47,287 bases of DNA. It comes from Peptoniphilus rachelemmaiella. Lineage in GTDB: Bacteria > Bacillota > Clostridia > Tissierellales > Peptoniphilaceae. Where the stretch lies: the NCBI RefSeq assembly GCF_943169845.1, contig NZ_CALPBW010000015.1, positions 1 through 47,287 on the forward strand, given 5' to 3'. How positions within the stretch are numbered: the first letter of the stretch is position 1; the number at the start of each line of letters is the position of its first letter. Shown here piece by piece: positions 19,542-27,826 of the stretch. The notes under the pieces are model-generated. The model did not search any database, was not told the origin of the DNA, and saw nothing but the letters and a program-made list of their open reading frames with translations. The position numbers and the translations under genes are program-made.

Positions 19542-20450
19542 TTACGCAGAAATTCGTCGTTTGCCGTTGATTTTTCGAATGGCGGGCAAAGCCTGGGACA
19601 CGAATTGCCCGGTGAGGATCAGGACGCAGCCCAAAATCTTCTTCGGATAAAAGACCTCGCCGGCGAAAAAATAGGCGGCGAAGGTGCCAAAAAGGGATTC
19701 CGTGCTCATAATCAAGGCGCTCTCCTCGGGGTTTGCGTCCCGTTGGGCGCCGTTTTGCAGGTAAAAAGCCACCACCGTGTTCAAGAGCACGATGTAGCCC
19801 ATGGCCAGGAACGTCTTGTGGGTCACGGGGGCGATGACCGTGCCCTCGCCGAAAATGAAAAAGATCACGATCGAGGCGAGCCCCGCCACGAAAAGTTGCA
19901 CCATGGTAAAGGCGATGGCGCTTTGAACTTTGGGCATGTAGTGGTCGATGCGAATAATTTCGATGGAAAAAAGAAGGGCCATAATAAAGCTCAGGGCGTC
20001 TCCGCGGTTGAGTACGAGGGAGGGACCCAGGGTCAAAAAGCCCACGCCGATGACCGTAAGTATGGCCGCCACCACCATGTGCTTGCCCGGACGAATCCCG
20101 GCGATGACGAAGCGAATAAGGGGCACGAGCACCACGTAGATGACGAGAATAAAGGTTTGATTGGCAGGCGTCGTAAATTTCAAGCCCTCCATTTGAAAGG
20201 CCGTGCTCACCGCCATTAAAAGGCTCACTTCCGATGCCCCGATTACCGTGATCCTGTCGATCTTTTTCCGCTCCTTAGGAAAGAGCAAACACAGGGCCGC
20301 CGCCCCTGCAAAAAAACGCAGCACCATAATGAAATAGGCGTCGAAACTTTCCATGGCGATTTTCGCCGCCACGAAACAGCCGCCCCAAATCATGGCCAGA
20401 GCGAGAAGCATGAGATTGGCCCGTGCCTTTTTCGAGAGCGCCCTAGTCAT
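19542..20450 (-). CDS. EamA-family (DMT) transporter
   Basis: A 302-aa protein with ten predicted helices in two EamA repeats (about 10-140 and 155-290), typical of drug/metabolite transporters such as amino-acid or nucleoside exporters. The repeat start LMLLALAMIWGGCFVAAKIAM and the second-half end FAGEVFYPKKILGCVLILTGQ are typical. The ATG overlaps the surE stop by 8 bp, so it is cotranscribed with surE and probably the upstream metallohydrolase. The substrate is not predictable. Confidence 0.85.
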   Translation of the reverse strand: MTRALSKKARANLMLLALAMIWGGCFVAAKIAMESFDAYFIMVLRFFAGAAALCLLFPKERKKIDRITVIGASEVSLLMAVSTAFQMEGLKFTTPANQTFILVIYVVLVPLIRFVIAGIRPGKHMVVAAILTVIGVGFLTLGPSLVLNRGDALSFIMALLFSIEIIRIDHYMPKVQSAIAFTMVQLFVAGLASIVIFFIFGEGTVIAPVTHKTFLAMGYIVLLNTVVAFYLQNGAQRDANPEESALIMSTESLFGTFAAYFFAGEVFYPKKILGCVLILTGQFVSQALPAIRKINGKRRISA

Positions 20451-21201
20451 CTAACCAACTCTTCAGCCGGTCCATCTCCTCCGGATCCGCCATGCCGTAG
20501 ACCACCGGTGTCACCGTGACATAATCCCGCTCCAAATAGTAGCGATCCGTGCCCGAAAGGTGTTCCATGGTGCTTCTGCCCTTTAAGGTGAGGCGGCGCT
20601 CCCCTTCGATTTCCTCTTCAAAATAATAGTCGTAGGCATTGGAGCCGATTTCCGCCACGCAAAGGCCCTTTAAATCCTCCTCGTCTAAATAAGGCACATT
20701 AATATTCAACACCATGGGCTTCGCCGAAGAAAGGAAAGGCTTCTTCACCTTGTCGAAAATCTTTTTCGCCACAGCCGCTGCCGTGTCGTAGCGGCATTGG
20801 CCCTTGACCCAGCGGGCGCTGACGGCCACGGAGGGAATCCCCAAAAGCACCCCTTCCAAGGCGGCGCTCACCGTTCCGGAATAAATAATGTCCATGCCCG
20901 CATTGTAGCCCGCATTGCAACCGGAGAAAATCACATCGGGCTTGAAGGGCACAATCTTATCGAGCCCCGCCCGCACACAGTCCGCCGGCGTGCCGCTCAC
21001 GCTATAGGCCGCCACGTCCACCCCTTCGATTTCCACAGGTTTTACGATCAGAGAATGCTTAATGGTAATGGCGTGGCTTTGGCCGGAATGCTCTTCCTCC
21101 GGTGCAATCACTACCACCTCGTGTTCCTCGGCCAACACCTTGGCCAAAGCTTGTATACCCGGCGCAAAATACCCGTCGTCGTTGGTTAAAAGAATTTTCA
21201 T
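20443..21201 (-). CDS. surE: 5'/3'-nucleotidase SurE
   Basis: A 252-aa metal-dependent phosphatase that dephosphorylates nucleoside monophosphates and is linked to stationary-phase survival. The signature MKILLTNDDGYFAPGI gives the metal-binding aspartate pair D8-D9, GHSQSHAI-like EEHSGQSHAITI and YSVSGTPADCV follow, and SGCNAGYNAGMDIIYSGTV supplies the asparagine ligand. GGAGG sits before the ATG. It is the middle gene of a metallohydrolase-surE-eamA run. Confidence 0.94.
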   Translation of the reverse strand: MKILLTNDDGYFAPGIQALAKVLAEEHEVVVIAPEEEHSGQSHAITIKHSLIVKPVEIEGVDVAAYSVSGTPADCVRAGLDKIVPFKPDVIFSGCNAGYNAGMDIIYSGTVSAALEGVLLGIPSVAVSARWVKGQCRYDTAAAVAKKIFDKVKKPFLSSAKPMVLNINVPYLDEEDLKGLCVAEIGSNAYDYYFEEEIEGERRLTLKGRSTMEHLSGTDRYYLERDYVTVTPVVYGMADPEEMDRLKSWLDD

Positions 21202-21210
21202 GCTTCCTCC

Positions 21211-21999
21211 TTAGAGCTCGATGAAGCGGGAAGGCACCTTGGCCTTGGCCACTTCCAAAATAAAATCCCTGCCTTCGTAAATGGCGTGTTCCGCCAAAAT
21301 TTCCCGGGTGGCTCTCGCCGCCAACAGGGGGCGATTATTCTCCTCAGACAAATGGGCCAAGATCACAAACTCGCCCTTCTTCTCCAACAGCCCCGTCAAA
21401 AGCTCCCCGCAGTGCTCGTTGGACAAATGGCCCCGGGTCGATGCGATTCGATCCTTCAACATGCGGGAATAGGGCCCGTTTTCCAGCATATCCGCGTCGT
21501 GATTGCTCTCGATGTAATAGAGATCACTGCCGCTCATCTTCTCCAGCATGGACGTATTCACCCAGCCCGTGTCCGTGAGCACGGAAAGCTTCTTGCCCCC
21601 GGAGCGGATCACAAAGCCCGTGCCCTCGGCGGCGTCGTGAAAGAGCCCCATGGGCACAATGTCAATGTCCCCGTAAGAAAAAGGCTGCTGGGTGAGAAAG
21701 ACGTGGCGCTTGTGATCGTCAATGCGCTTCACCGTCTTCGCCATGGCCTGCCAGGTGTTTTCATTGGCGAAGACATCCAGGCCCCAGCGGCGGGCCAAAA
21801 TCCCCACGCCCTTTACGTGATCGCTGTGCTCGTGGGTGACGAAAATGCCGTCCAGTTCCGAAGGCTCCACACCCACGGCCCGTAAATTTTCCTCGATGGC
21901 CTTGCCGCTTAAACCCGCGTCGATTAAAATCTTTTTTTCGTTCGTTTCTATATATTGGCAGTTGCCGCTGCTGCCACTGGCCAGTGCACAAAATTTCAT
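21211..21999 (-). CDS. Metallo-beta-lactamase-fold hydrolase (YycJ/WalJ-like)
   Basis: A 262-aa protein starting MKFCALASGSSGNCQYIET, the hallmark of the YycJ/WalJ group, a predicted 5'-exonuclease or nuclease-like MBL protein. The zinc motif THEHSDHVKG is intact, followed by GLFHDAAEG, LTDTGWV and ESNHD and a C-terminal HLSEENN. The ATG at 21999 is chosen because GGAGG is 5 bases upstream; a GTG four codons earlier overlaps that site. In many Firmicutes this gene follows the walRK genes, but they are not here. The next gene, surE, starts 9 bp after its stop. Confidence 0.88.
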   Translation of the reverse strand: MKFCALASGSSGNCQYIETNEKKILIDAGLSGKAIEENLRAVGVEPSELDGIFVTHEHSDHVKGVGILARRWGLDVFANENTWQAMAKTVKRIDDHKRHVFLTQQPFSYGDIDIVPMGLFHDAAEGTGFVIRSGGKKLSVLTDTGWVNTSMLEKMSGSDLYYIESNHDADMLENGPYSRMLKDRIASTRGHLSNEHCGELLTGLLEKKGEFVILAHLSEENNRPLLAARATREILAEHAIYEGRDFILEVAKAKVPSRFIEL

Positions 22000-22099
22000 A
22001 GTTTCCTCCACAGCCTATTATAGCAAACTCTTCGCCGGGGAAAAGAGAGGAAACACATTCTTCTTGCGCGCCCCACCGGAATTTTACAAAACGACCACA

Positions 22100-22137
22100 A
22101 AAAAATCCCCGAAACCGGATGGCCTCCGATTTCGGGG
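22100..22137 (-). terminator. Intrinsic terminator after pirin
   Basis: On the minus strand CCCCGAAA pairs with TTTCGGGG (22107-22137), with an inner CGGA/TCCG pairing, and is followed by seven Ts. Confidence 0.88.
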
Positions 22138-22168
22138 AAAATCATATTATCTTGCAGCTTTTCTGAAT

Positions 22169-23023
22169 TTATTCCCTACGCATGTGAATGGCATCTTTGA
22201 TGAAGGTGCCGGCTTTGATTTCGTCGTAGGCTTCTTTCAGTTCCTCTTCCGTGTTCATGACGATGGGCCCGGGCCACCAGGCGATGGGCTCGTCAATGGG
22301 CTCGGCCATAAAGACCAGCACGGCGATTTCCTCTTCCGTATCGTTGGCGATGCGGATTTCATCGCCGCCTGCGAGTATGGCGGCATCGAAGTGATCTACG
22401 GGCTCCCCTTCCACAGTGGGGCTTCCCACGAGGGCGAAGAGGGTAATGTTCGCCCGCTCGCTCACTTTGGTATGGAATGTGCCGCCGGGCTCGATGTGGA
22501 CGTCGTAGTAATTTACGGGCACATAGTCGGAGAGATGGCCTTCGCGGCCTTCGTAGCTTCCCGCCAAAAGGCGCACATAGCCGCCGTCGAAGGGGATTTC
22601 CGGAATGCTGTCTTTTTCGATGGCCAGGTAGGCGGGCGGAGCGAATTTATCTTCTTTCTTCATATTCAGCCAGAGCTGCACGCCGAAGAGGCGCTTCACC
22701 GGCGGGAGTTTTTCCTCGTGGAGGATGCCGCCCCCTGCCGTCATCCATTGAATGCCGCCGTCTGTAACGGCGTCTTCATTGCCCAGGGAATCTCGATGCA
22801 CCATGCTGCCTTCCACTACATAGGAGATGGTCTCGATGCCGCGGTGGGGATGCATGGGAAAGCCCGCCACGTAATCGGCGAGATCGGTGGCATCGAAGGC
22901 ATCTAATAAAAGCAAGGGATCGGTGTCGTGCATGGTGTGGCGGCTCAAGACGTGGGTCAGGTGCACGCCGGCGCCGTCGACGCCTGCTTCGCCGCGAACC
23001 ACGCGCTTAATTTTTCGAATCAT
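22169..23023 (-). CDS. Pirin-family bicupin protein
   Basis: A 284-aa pirin homologue of usual length. The N-terminal cupin has the metal site HPHRGIETISYVVEG and VTDGGIQWMTAGGGILHEE; the C-terminal cupin spans about 170-270 (FHTKVSERANITLFALVG). Bacterial pirins are iron-binding and include quercetinases and redox regulators; the specific role is not readable here. AAAGGAA precedes the ATG. It is a single-gene unit with its own terminator, divergent from the universal stress protein. Confidence 0.92.
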   Translation of the reverse strand: MIRKIKRVVRGEAGVDGAGVHLTHVLSRHTMHDTDPLLLLDAFDATDLADYVAGFPMHPHRGIETISYVVEGSMVHRDSLGNEDAVTDGGIQWMTAGGGILHEEKLPPVKRLFGVQLWLNMKKEDKFAPPAYLAIEKDSIPEIPFDGGYVRLLAGSYEGREGHLSDYVPVNYYDVHIEPGGTFHTKVSERANITLFALVGSPTVEGEPVDHFDAAILAGGDEIRIANDTEEEIAVLVFMAEPIDEPIAWWPGPIVMNTEEELKEAYDEIKAGTFIKDAIHMRRE

Positions 23024-23166
23024 CGCAGTTCCTTTCTCTTTCTGTTGCTTATTTTGCTTGCTTTTTATTGATACCCTGAAATTATTTTTTTATTTGGCGG
23101 ATATTTCGATGTAATTTGTTTAAAGAAAGGGCGACTATGGTATATAAATACAAAGGAGGCGTATCT

Positions 23167-23607
23167 ATGTTTAAGAAAATTTTAGTCCCCGTCGACGGTT
23201 CTCAAGACTCTTACTGTGCGCTGAAAGAGGCGGAATTGTTGGCTGAAAATTTCGGTTCGAAGCTGATCATTCTTACTGTTTTAACAGACGCCAATGTGAT
23301 CGAACATTATCCCGGCAATTTCCTTTCCACGGATTTTAAAAAAGCGCAAGCCCTGCGCGGCGAGCAAATCCTGGACAAGGCTTTGAACACCATCGAAACC
23401 AAGGGTGAGGTGGAAACCTGCGTTCGCGTGGGCCGGGCATCGGAAGAAATCGTCAAATGCTCCGAAGAAAAAGATGTGGATCTCATCGTCATCGGCAGTC
23501 GCGGCTTAGGCGGCTTCTCCAGAACTCTTTTAGGCTCCGTATCGGACAGGGTATTGAATGCGGCCAAGGTCCCCGTATTGGTCAATAAAGTAAACTGCAG
23601 AATTTAA
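23167..23607 (+). CDS. Universal stress protein (UspA family)
   Basis: A 146-aa cytosolic protein with the Usp fold. It starts MFKKILVPVDGSQDS and ends with GSRGLGGFSRTLLGSVSDRV, the G-2x-G-9x-G(S/T) ATP-binding signature, so it is probably an ATP-binding member. The ATG at 23167 is chosen because AAAGGAGG lies 7 bases upstream; a longer frame to 23116 has no site. It is a single-gene unit with a terminator directly downstream. Confidence 0.93.
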   Translation: MFKKILVPVDGSQDSYCALKEAELLAENFGSKLIILTVLTDANVIEHYPGNFLSTDFKKAQALRGEQILDKALNTIETKGEVETCVRVGRASEEIVKCSEEKDVDLIVIGSRGLGGFSRTLLGSVSDRVLNAAKVPVLVNKVNCRI

Positions 23608-23611
23608 TTTA

Positions 23612-23645
23612 TAAAGCACCTTGCTTCGGCAGGGCGCTTTTTTTA
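23612..23645 (+). terminator. Intrinsic terminator after usp
   Basis: AAAGC-CC-TGC pairs with GCA-GG-GCTTT around TTCG and is followed by seven Ts. Confidence 0.85.
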
Positions 23646-23730
23646 TTTCTCTTTGTTTCTTTTTTAAAATTGGAAGGATTCTGCGGATGACAAATAGTTG
23701 ATATACGTAGCCGACTGAAAGACGCGTTGA

Positions 23731-23822
23731 TTTATTTTTCGCTTAAATTACAGTATTACACGGTTCTGAAACCCGGGGAAGGGGCCAGGGCGTTGCGATT
23801 CGCCCTCTGCCCCTTCCCCGGA
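23731..23822 (+). repeat. Hairpin repeat family, partial copy A
   Basis: In the 313-bp gap between usp and corA. It contains the core hairpin: CCGGGGAAGGGGC pairs with GCCCCTTCCCCGG, with an inner GGGCG/CGCCC pairing around TTGCGATT (23772-23821). It matches copy C (28975-29152) in the same orientation from about 23731 but stops directly after CCCCGG, so it lacks the second hairpin. The rest of the gap shows only the usp terminator and nothing else I recognise. Confidence 0.85.
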
Positions 23823-23920
23823 AAGAATCGCGAAGATATCAGCTAAGAAAGAGAAATTTGGTTCGCTAATCACAACACGTGTGCCTATTTGACTGCAAAT
23901 ACTCGCCGAGTAAAGGAAAA

Positions 23921-24871
23921 TTACAGATAGTCTCTCCTTTTCAAATAAAAGTACATCAAGATAATAACGGCAAAGGTAAGCCCCAAAAGCCACCAAAAAG
24001 CGTGGGGCTCTTCTGAAAAGGGCAGCGAGGTGTTCATGCCCCAGTAACCGCCGATAATGGTGGGGACGGTCAAGAGGATGGTAATGGAGGTGAGGGTCTT
24101 CATGACGTCATTTAAATTATTGCCCACGAGACTGGAATAGAGATCGGACAGTTTTTCTACTGTCACCGATGCTTCTTTTACCATGACCCGCGCTTGTGTA
24201 CTTTCAACTTTTAAACCATTGAGCAGTTGGTTTCTGGAAGGGGAGCTGTTCAGCGAATCCAGGTGAAACAAATCGTGTAAGACGAACTCGTTATTCTCCG
24301 TGGCCATGGAAAAGCGGATCAAACTTCTCGACAGTTTGATGAGTTGTTGAATGGTCTCGCTCTTCGTCGAGCGGGCCATGTCCCCCTCCAGCACTTCGAT
24401 GCGCGCGTTAATGTCTTTTGTCAGATCAATATAGGATTTACAGATATGGTAAGCCAGGTCGACGAGGGTTTTCTCTTTCGGAAAATTTTCGTCTTTGATC
24501 AGGCGATGCCCTTTGTTCTCTAAAAAGCCGGAGAAGGCCCGATCATCTTGGTATTTTACAGTGATGACCACCTCCTCAGTGTTAATCATCGCCAAGGGCC
24601 GGGTTTCGTAAATGCCTTTCGCCACCTCCACCGGATAGCGGAGAATAAATAAATCGTAGGTCGAACTCTCCCGGCCGTCGCTTCGGGCCACCTCCCCGGG
24701 GTCGGCGACGGAAGAGAGGACGCTTTCGGGCACTTTGTATTTTTGTGACAAGGACCGAATCTCCTCCTCCGTCGGGTCGATGAGATGAACCCATCGGCAG
24801 GTGTCATTCTCTGATAAATCCTCAGTCCTTACGCTGTACATTTGATCATGGTTGTAAACATAGTATTTCAT
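23921..24871 (-). CDS. corA: CorA-family magnesium/divalent cation transporter
   Basis: A 316-aa protein with a large cytosolic N-terminal domain and two C-terminal helices. The signature GMN sits in YWGMNTSLPF, where the preceding tyrosine is also conserved, and the second helix ends at a basic tail (LKRRDYL). CorA forms a pentameric channel for Mg2+ and sometimes Co2+ or Ni2+. GAGGAG lies 6 bases before the ATG. It stands alone; both flanking gaps carry members of the hairpin repeat family. Confidence 0.93.
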   Translation of the reverse strand: MKYYVYNHDQMYSVRTEDLSENDTCRWVHLIDPTEEEIRSLSQKYKVPESVLSSVADPGEVARSDGRESSTYDLFILRYPVEVAKGIYETRPLAMINTEEVVITVKYQDDRAFSGFLENKGHRLIKDENFPKEKTLVDLAYHICKSYIDLTKDINARIEVLEGDMARSTKSETIQQLIKLSRSLIRFSMATENNEFVLHDLFHLDSLNSSPSRNQLLNGLKVESTQARVMVKEASVTVEKLSDLYSSLVGNNLNDVMKTLTSITILLTVPTIIGGYWGMNTSLPFSEEPHAFWWLLGLTFAVIILMYFYLKRRDYL

Positions 24872-25144
24872 GACATCTCCTCAGGTCATCATGTGTGAAT
24901 CTATTTGCAATGGGCGATTTTTCCCATAAGCTTCTGATTAAACTCTACACCTTGCGCGGTTTTATTTCCATAGCCGAAGAGATGAATTCAAGCGACTTTT
25001 TTCTTTGCGGAAGGCCGCATTTTCCCCGTCCCCACCTTTTTTTGGCCGCGCCTAAGTTGTAAGAAAATGCCTGCGCCATTTTCTACTAATTGGGATGCGT
25101 CGCGGGAAGAAGAATGTGAGGTGGGCGAAGAAACAAATTAGTCA
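24872..25144. other. Gene-free stretch upstream of corA
   Basis: No credible gene. It must hold the corA promoter, which I could not place with confidence. Two small inverted repeats are visible: TGCGG-CCGCA near 25008-25022 and AGAAAATG-CATTTTCT near 25063-25085. A 67-codon frame starting at 25095 runs through the repeat and is not a gene. Confidence 0.5.
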
Positions 25145-25450
25145 ACGAAAATTGCTTGCCCAAATCAAAATGATTCAAAAACGAAGAAGCCCAATACAAA
25201 TCAAATGCCGTCAGGCATTTGCACTGCTAAAAGGCGTTTGTGGGTGGATGGGGATGGGGCCCCGGGGAAGGGGCAGAGGGCGAATCGCAACGCCCTAGCC
25301 CCTTCCCCGGGTCTCAAAGCCATGTAAGAATGAATATTCAAGCGAAGAAAGTTTCTTGAATTTCTAACATTAGCTACGCTTTTAAAAATCTATCACCACT
25401 GAATTAACGCCCTTTTTCCCTCCCCCGGAAGTCGTTGATGAAGCTATGGT
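25145..25450 (-). repeat. Hairpin repeat family, long copy B
   Basis: Reverse complement of copy C. The well-conserved part is 25201-25378. It holds a small perfect hairpin CAAATGCC-GTCA-GGCATTTG (25203-25221), a G-rich linker, then the long core hairpin (25261-25311) and a conserved AATTTCTAACATTAGCT end. Weaker similarity to copy C continues on both sides, including a degenerate half-core around 25407-25435. It lies between corA and cysK. No transposase is associated. Confidence 0.88.
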
Positions 25451-25584
25451 GTGAAAGAAATTGAATAAATTTACTTGCAAATAGTGGGCCACTGAAAACC
25501 AAGAACAAGAAATGAGAAAAAGAATTGAAAATAATCATATGCAAATCACAAATTCAGAGAATAAAAAAACAAAAACTCTTTTCC

Positions 25585-25622
25585 TATTCCTCTTGCTTGC
25601 GCATTCGCAAGCAGGAGGAATA
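25585..25622 (+). promoter_or_regulatory. Long hairpin in the cysK leader
   Basis: A 17-bp stem (25585-25601 with 25606-25622, one G-T wobble) around CATT, followed by TTTTG. The 3' arm contains AGGAGGA, a perfect Shine-Dalgarno sequence that the hairpin would hide. It could be an attenuator or a terminator. No T-box, SAM or other known riboswitch motif is visible nearby. Confidence 0.6.
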
Positions 25623-25680
25623 TTTTGTCCTCAATATTTTAAAGCAAATATGGTTTACAACCCCCTTTCTACGCGATACA

Positions 25681-26598
25681 ATGACCAAAGCAATTCGAAG
25701 CAGAAAGGTTGGTTTTGCAGTGAATATTTTAGATACAGTCGGAAAGACGCCCCTCGTGCAATTAACCATGGGTGGCGGCCGCATTTACGCCAAGTTGGAA
25801 AAGAATAATCCCGCCGCATCCATTAAGGATCGGGTGGCTTATCACATGATCGAAGATGCGGTGAACCGCGGCGTGCTCACGCCGGGCATGAAGATTGTGG
25901 AGCCCACGTCGGGCAACACGGGGATCGCCCTGGCGTTGGTGGGCAAGCAATTGGGCTATGATGTGGCCATCGTCATGCCCGCCTCCATGAGCGACGAGCG
26001 CAAGGCGTTGATTCGCTCTTTCGGCGCGGAGCTGATTTTAATCGAAGAGGGGGGCATGCAAGGGGCCGTGGACAAGGCCAAGGAAATGGCGGCCACCGGC
26101 GAGTATTTCTTGCCGGATCAATTTAACAACCCGGCCAACCCCCGCATTCACGAGCTCACCACGGGGCCGGAGATTTTGTCGGCCCTTGACGGCGATGTGG
26201 CGGTGTTTGTAGCGGGCATCGGCACCGGCGGCACGGTCACCGGCGTGGGTCGCGCCTTAAAGGCGGAAAATCCCGCCACGTATATCGTGGGCATTGAGCC
26301 GGCGGAAAGCCCGTTGATTACGGAAAATAAAGCGGGCACCCACAAGATTCAAGGCATCGGCGCCAATTTCATTCCCGGCAATTACGATCCCGAGGTGGTG
26401 GACGAGGTCATGACCATCGAAGGCGATGAGGCCATTGCCATGGCGAAGCGATTAAGCGCAGAAGAGGGCCTGAGCGTGGGCATTTCTTCCGGCGCCAATG
26501 TGGCGGCCGCCCTGAAGCTTTCGGAGCGCTTCGAAGGAACTATCGTCACCGTGCTGCCCGATGCCGCCGAACGGTACATGTCCACGGAGCTTTTTTAG
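25681..26598 (+). CDS. cysK: Cysteine synthase (O-acetylserine sulfhydrylase)
   Basis: A PLP enzyme of fold type II that makes cysteine from O-acetylserine and sulfide. Motifs are NILDTVGKTPLVQL, the PLP lysine in NPAASIKDRVA, the substrate loop PTSGNTGIALA, GIGTGGTVTGVGRAL and the C-terminal GISSGANV. From the ATG at 25681 it has 305 residues, the usual family length. No good ribosome binding site precedes it; a GTG at 25720 would give 292 residues beginning at NILDT. The open frame continues upstream to 25525 but that part is not CysK-like. It is followed by cysE after 3 bp, so both steps from serine to cysteine are encoded together. Confidence 0.92.
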   Translation: MTKAIRSRKVGFAVNILDTVGKTPLVQLTMGGGRIYAKLEKNNPAASIKDRVAYHMIEDAVNRGVLTPGMKIVEPTSGNTGIALALVGKQLGYDVAIVMPASMSDERKALIRSFGAELILIEEGGMQGAVDKAKEMAATGEYFLPDQFNNPANPRIHELTTGPEILSALDGDVAVFVAGIGTGGTVTGVGRALKAENPATYIVGIEPAESPLITENKAGTHKIQGIGANFIPGNYDPEVVDEVMTIEGDEAIAMAKRLSAEEGLSVGISSGANVAAALKLSERFEGTIVTVLPDAAERYMSTELF

Positions 26599-26601
26599 GC
26601 T

Positions 26602-27174
26602 ATGTTATTTAAGGAGCGCATAAAAATCGGCCGAGTGATATTAGAAAAGGACCCGGCCTGCAGAAATTTGTTTGAAGCCATGTTTCTCTACCCCATGGTG
26701 GCGGCGCTGTTGAGCCATCGCCGCGCCCATCGGCTGTATAAAAAGGGCCACACCACCCTGGCCCGCTTTCTTTCCCACCGGGCCCGCAGAAAAACGGGGA
26801 TCGAGATCCACCCGGGGGCTATCATCGGCGAGCGGTTGTTTATCGACCACGGCATGGGCGTGGTCATCGGCGAGACGGCGGAAATCGGCGACGACGTCAC
26901 GTTGTATCACGGGGTCACGTTAGGCGGCCGCGGCCTGAGCAAAACCAAGCGCCATCCCACGGTGAAAGACGGCGCCATGATCGGCGCGAGGGCCACGGTT
27001 TTGGGCCCCATTACCATCGGCGAAGGGGCCAAGGTCGGGGCCGGTGCCGTGGTGCTGGATCCCGTGGCGGACAACACGACGGTGGTGGGGGTACCGGCGG
27101 AAAATGCCCACCCGAAAACGGCGGATTTTCAGTTTTCTCTCCCCCATCACGCCTCCAAGGTATCTGCCCGCTAA
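26602..27174 (+). CDS. cysE: Serine O-acetyltransferase
   Basis: A 190-aa enzyme that acetylates serine with acetyl-CoA to give O-acetylserine for CysK. It is the short form lacking the long N-terminal domain of the enterobacterial enzyme. The left-handed beta-helix hexapeptide repeats run from about 70 to 165, with the catalytic [28 protein letters not shown] segment containing the key His and Asp. [10 protein letters not shown] near the end is typical. It starts 3 bp after cysK and ends in front of a terminator. The usual C-terminal Ile that docks into CysK is not present; the protein ends SAR, so a stable cysteine synthase complex is uncertain. Confidence 0.94.
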   Translation: MLFKERIKIGRVILEKDPACRNLFEAMFLYPMVAALLSHRRAHRLYKKGHTTLARFLSHRARRKTGIEIHPGAIIGERLFIDHGMGVVIGETAEIGDDVTLYHGVTLGGRGLSKTKRHPTVKDGAMIGARATVLGPITIGEGAKVGAGAVVLDPVADNTTVVGVPAENAHPKTADFQFSLPHHASKVSAR

Positions 27175-27228
27175 ATTACGAGCCGCCTCTCTGCACCAAT
27201 TTCCATCGGCGGTGCATCAAAAGGCTAT

Positions 27229-27257
27229 GAAAAGCGTCTCCTCGGGAGGCGTTTTTT
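27229..27257 (+). terminator. Intrinsic terminator after cysE
   Basis: GCGTCTCC pairs with GGAGGCGT around a TCG loop with flanking A and T runs, six Ts on the plus strand. Confidence 0.85.
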
Positions 27258-27276
27258 CTTTTCCTTTCTTTTTGTA

Positions 27277-27305
27277 TTGAAATTGTTTTCAAAAGAATTT
27301 ATCAT
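27277..27305 (+). promoter_or_regulatory. Promoter of the zinc-ribbon gene pair
   Basis: TTGAAA (27277-27282), 17-bp spacer, TATCAT (27300-27305). The start near 27312 leaves a very short leader before AAAGGAGG. Confidence 0.7.
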
Positions 27306-27325
27306 GGTTTATAAAGGAGGTAATT

Positions 27326-27826
27326 ATGTTTTGTACTCACTGCGGACACGAATTGTCCCCTGAAGATAAGTTTTGTACCGGATGCGGCGCGCTTGTAGAC
27401 GACGGCCCCGCGTCGGAGGAAGAAACCCTTTCCTACCGACCCGCCCCTATACCGGAAGGGGCATCTTCTACCTACGACCGCTTCCCGGAAAATAATCGCC
27501 GCCAAGTGCCCGGCCGATTTAATTGGGGCGCCTTTTCCATGACGTTGATTTGGGGAATCGGCAATCGATGCTACATAACCCTATTGTGCCTCGTTCCCAT
27601 CGTCAACATTATTATGCCTTTTGTTGCGGGCTTTAAGGGCAACGCTTGGGCCTATGAAAACAACCGCTACCGCGACATGGAAGAATTTTCCCAAGTACAG
27701 GACACGTGGAATCGCGCCGGATTTATCTGCTTTATCATTCAATTGATCTTCGGCACGTTCTGGATTTTCTTAACACTTGTGTCGGGCTTAAACCTATTTA
27801 TGGCGCCCGTTTTAGGTGATATATGA
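27326..27826 (+). CDS. Zinc-ribbon membrane protein
   Basis: A 166-aa protein. Residues 3-22 form a zinc ribbon with two CxxC pairs (CTHCG and CTGCG). A low-complexity linker leads to a region with two or three membrane segments at about 75-160 (GAFSMTLIWGIGNRCYITL, then FICFIIQLIFGTFWIF). The middle part FVAGFKGNAWAYENNRY resembles small membrane proteins of unknown role that often carry such ribbons. AAAGGAGG lies 7 bases upstream of the ATG. It overlaps the next gene by 4 bp; both start with zinc ribbons, so they probably function together at the membrane. No enzymatic motif is seen. Confidence 0.8.
   Translation: MFCTHCGHELSPEDKFCTGCGALVDDGPASEEETLSYRPAPIPEGASSTYDRFPENNRRQVPGRFNWGAFSMTLIWGIGNRCYITLLCLVPIVNIIMPFVAGFKGNAWAYENNRYRDMEEFSQVQDTWNRAGFICFIIQLIFGTFWIFLTLVSGLNLFMAPVLGDI

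Noticed and set aside
25095..25298. A 67-codon frame with a basic, Arg/Lys-rich product.
   Set aside because: It runs through the hairpin repeat, has no ribosome binding site, and the repeat copy in the other orientation does not keep the frame.
25379..25680. Search for a T-box or SAM riboswitch in front of cysK.
   Set aside because: Neither the T-box sequence nor SAM-type motifs are visible. Only the long hairpin at 25585-25622 is present.
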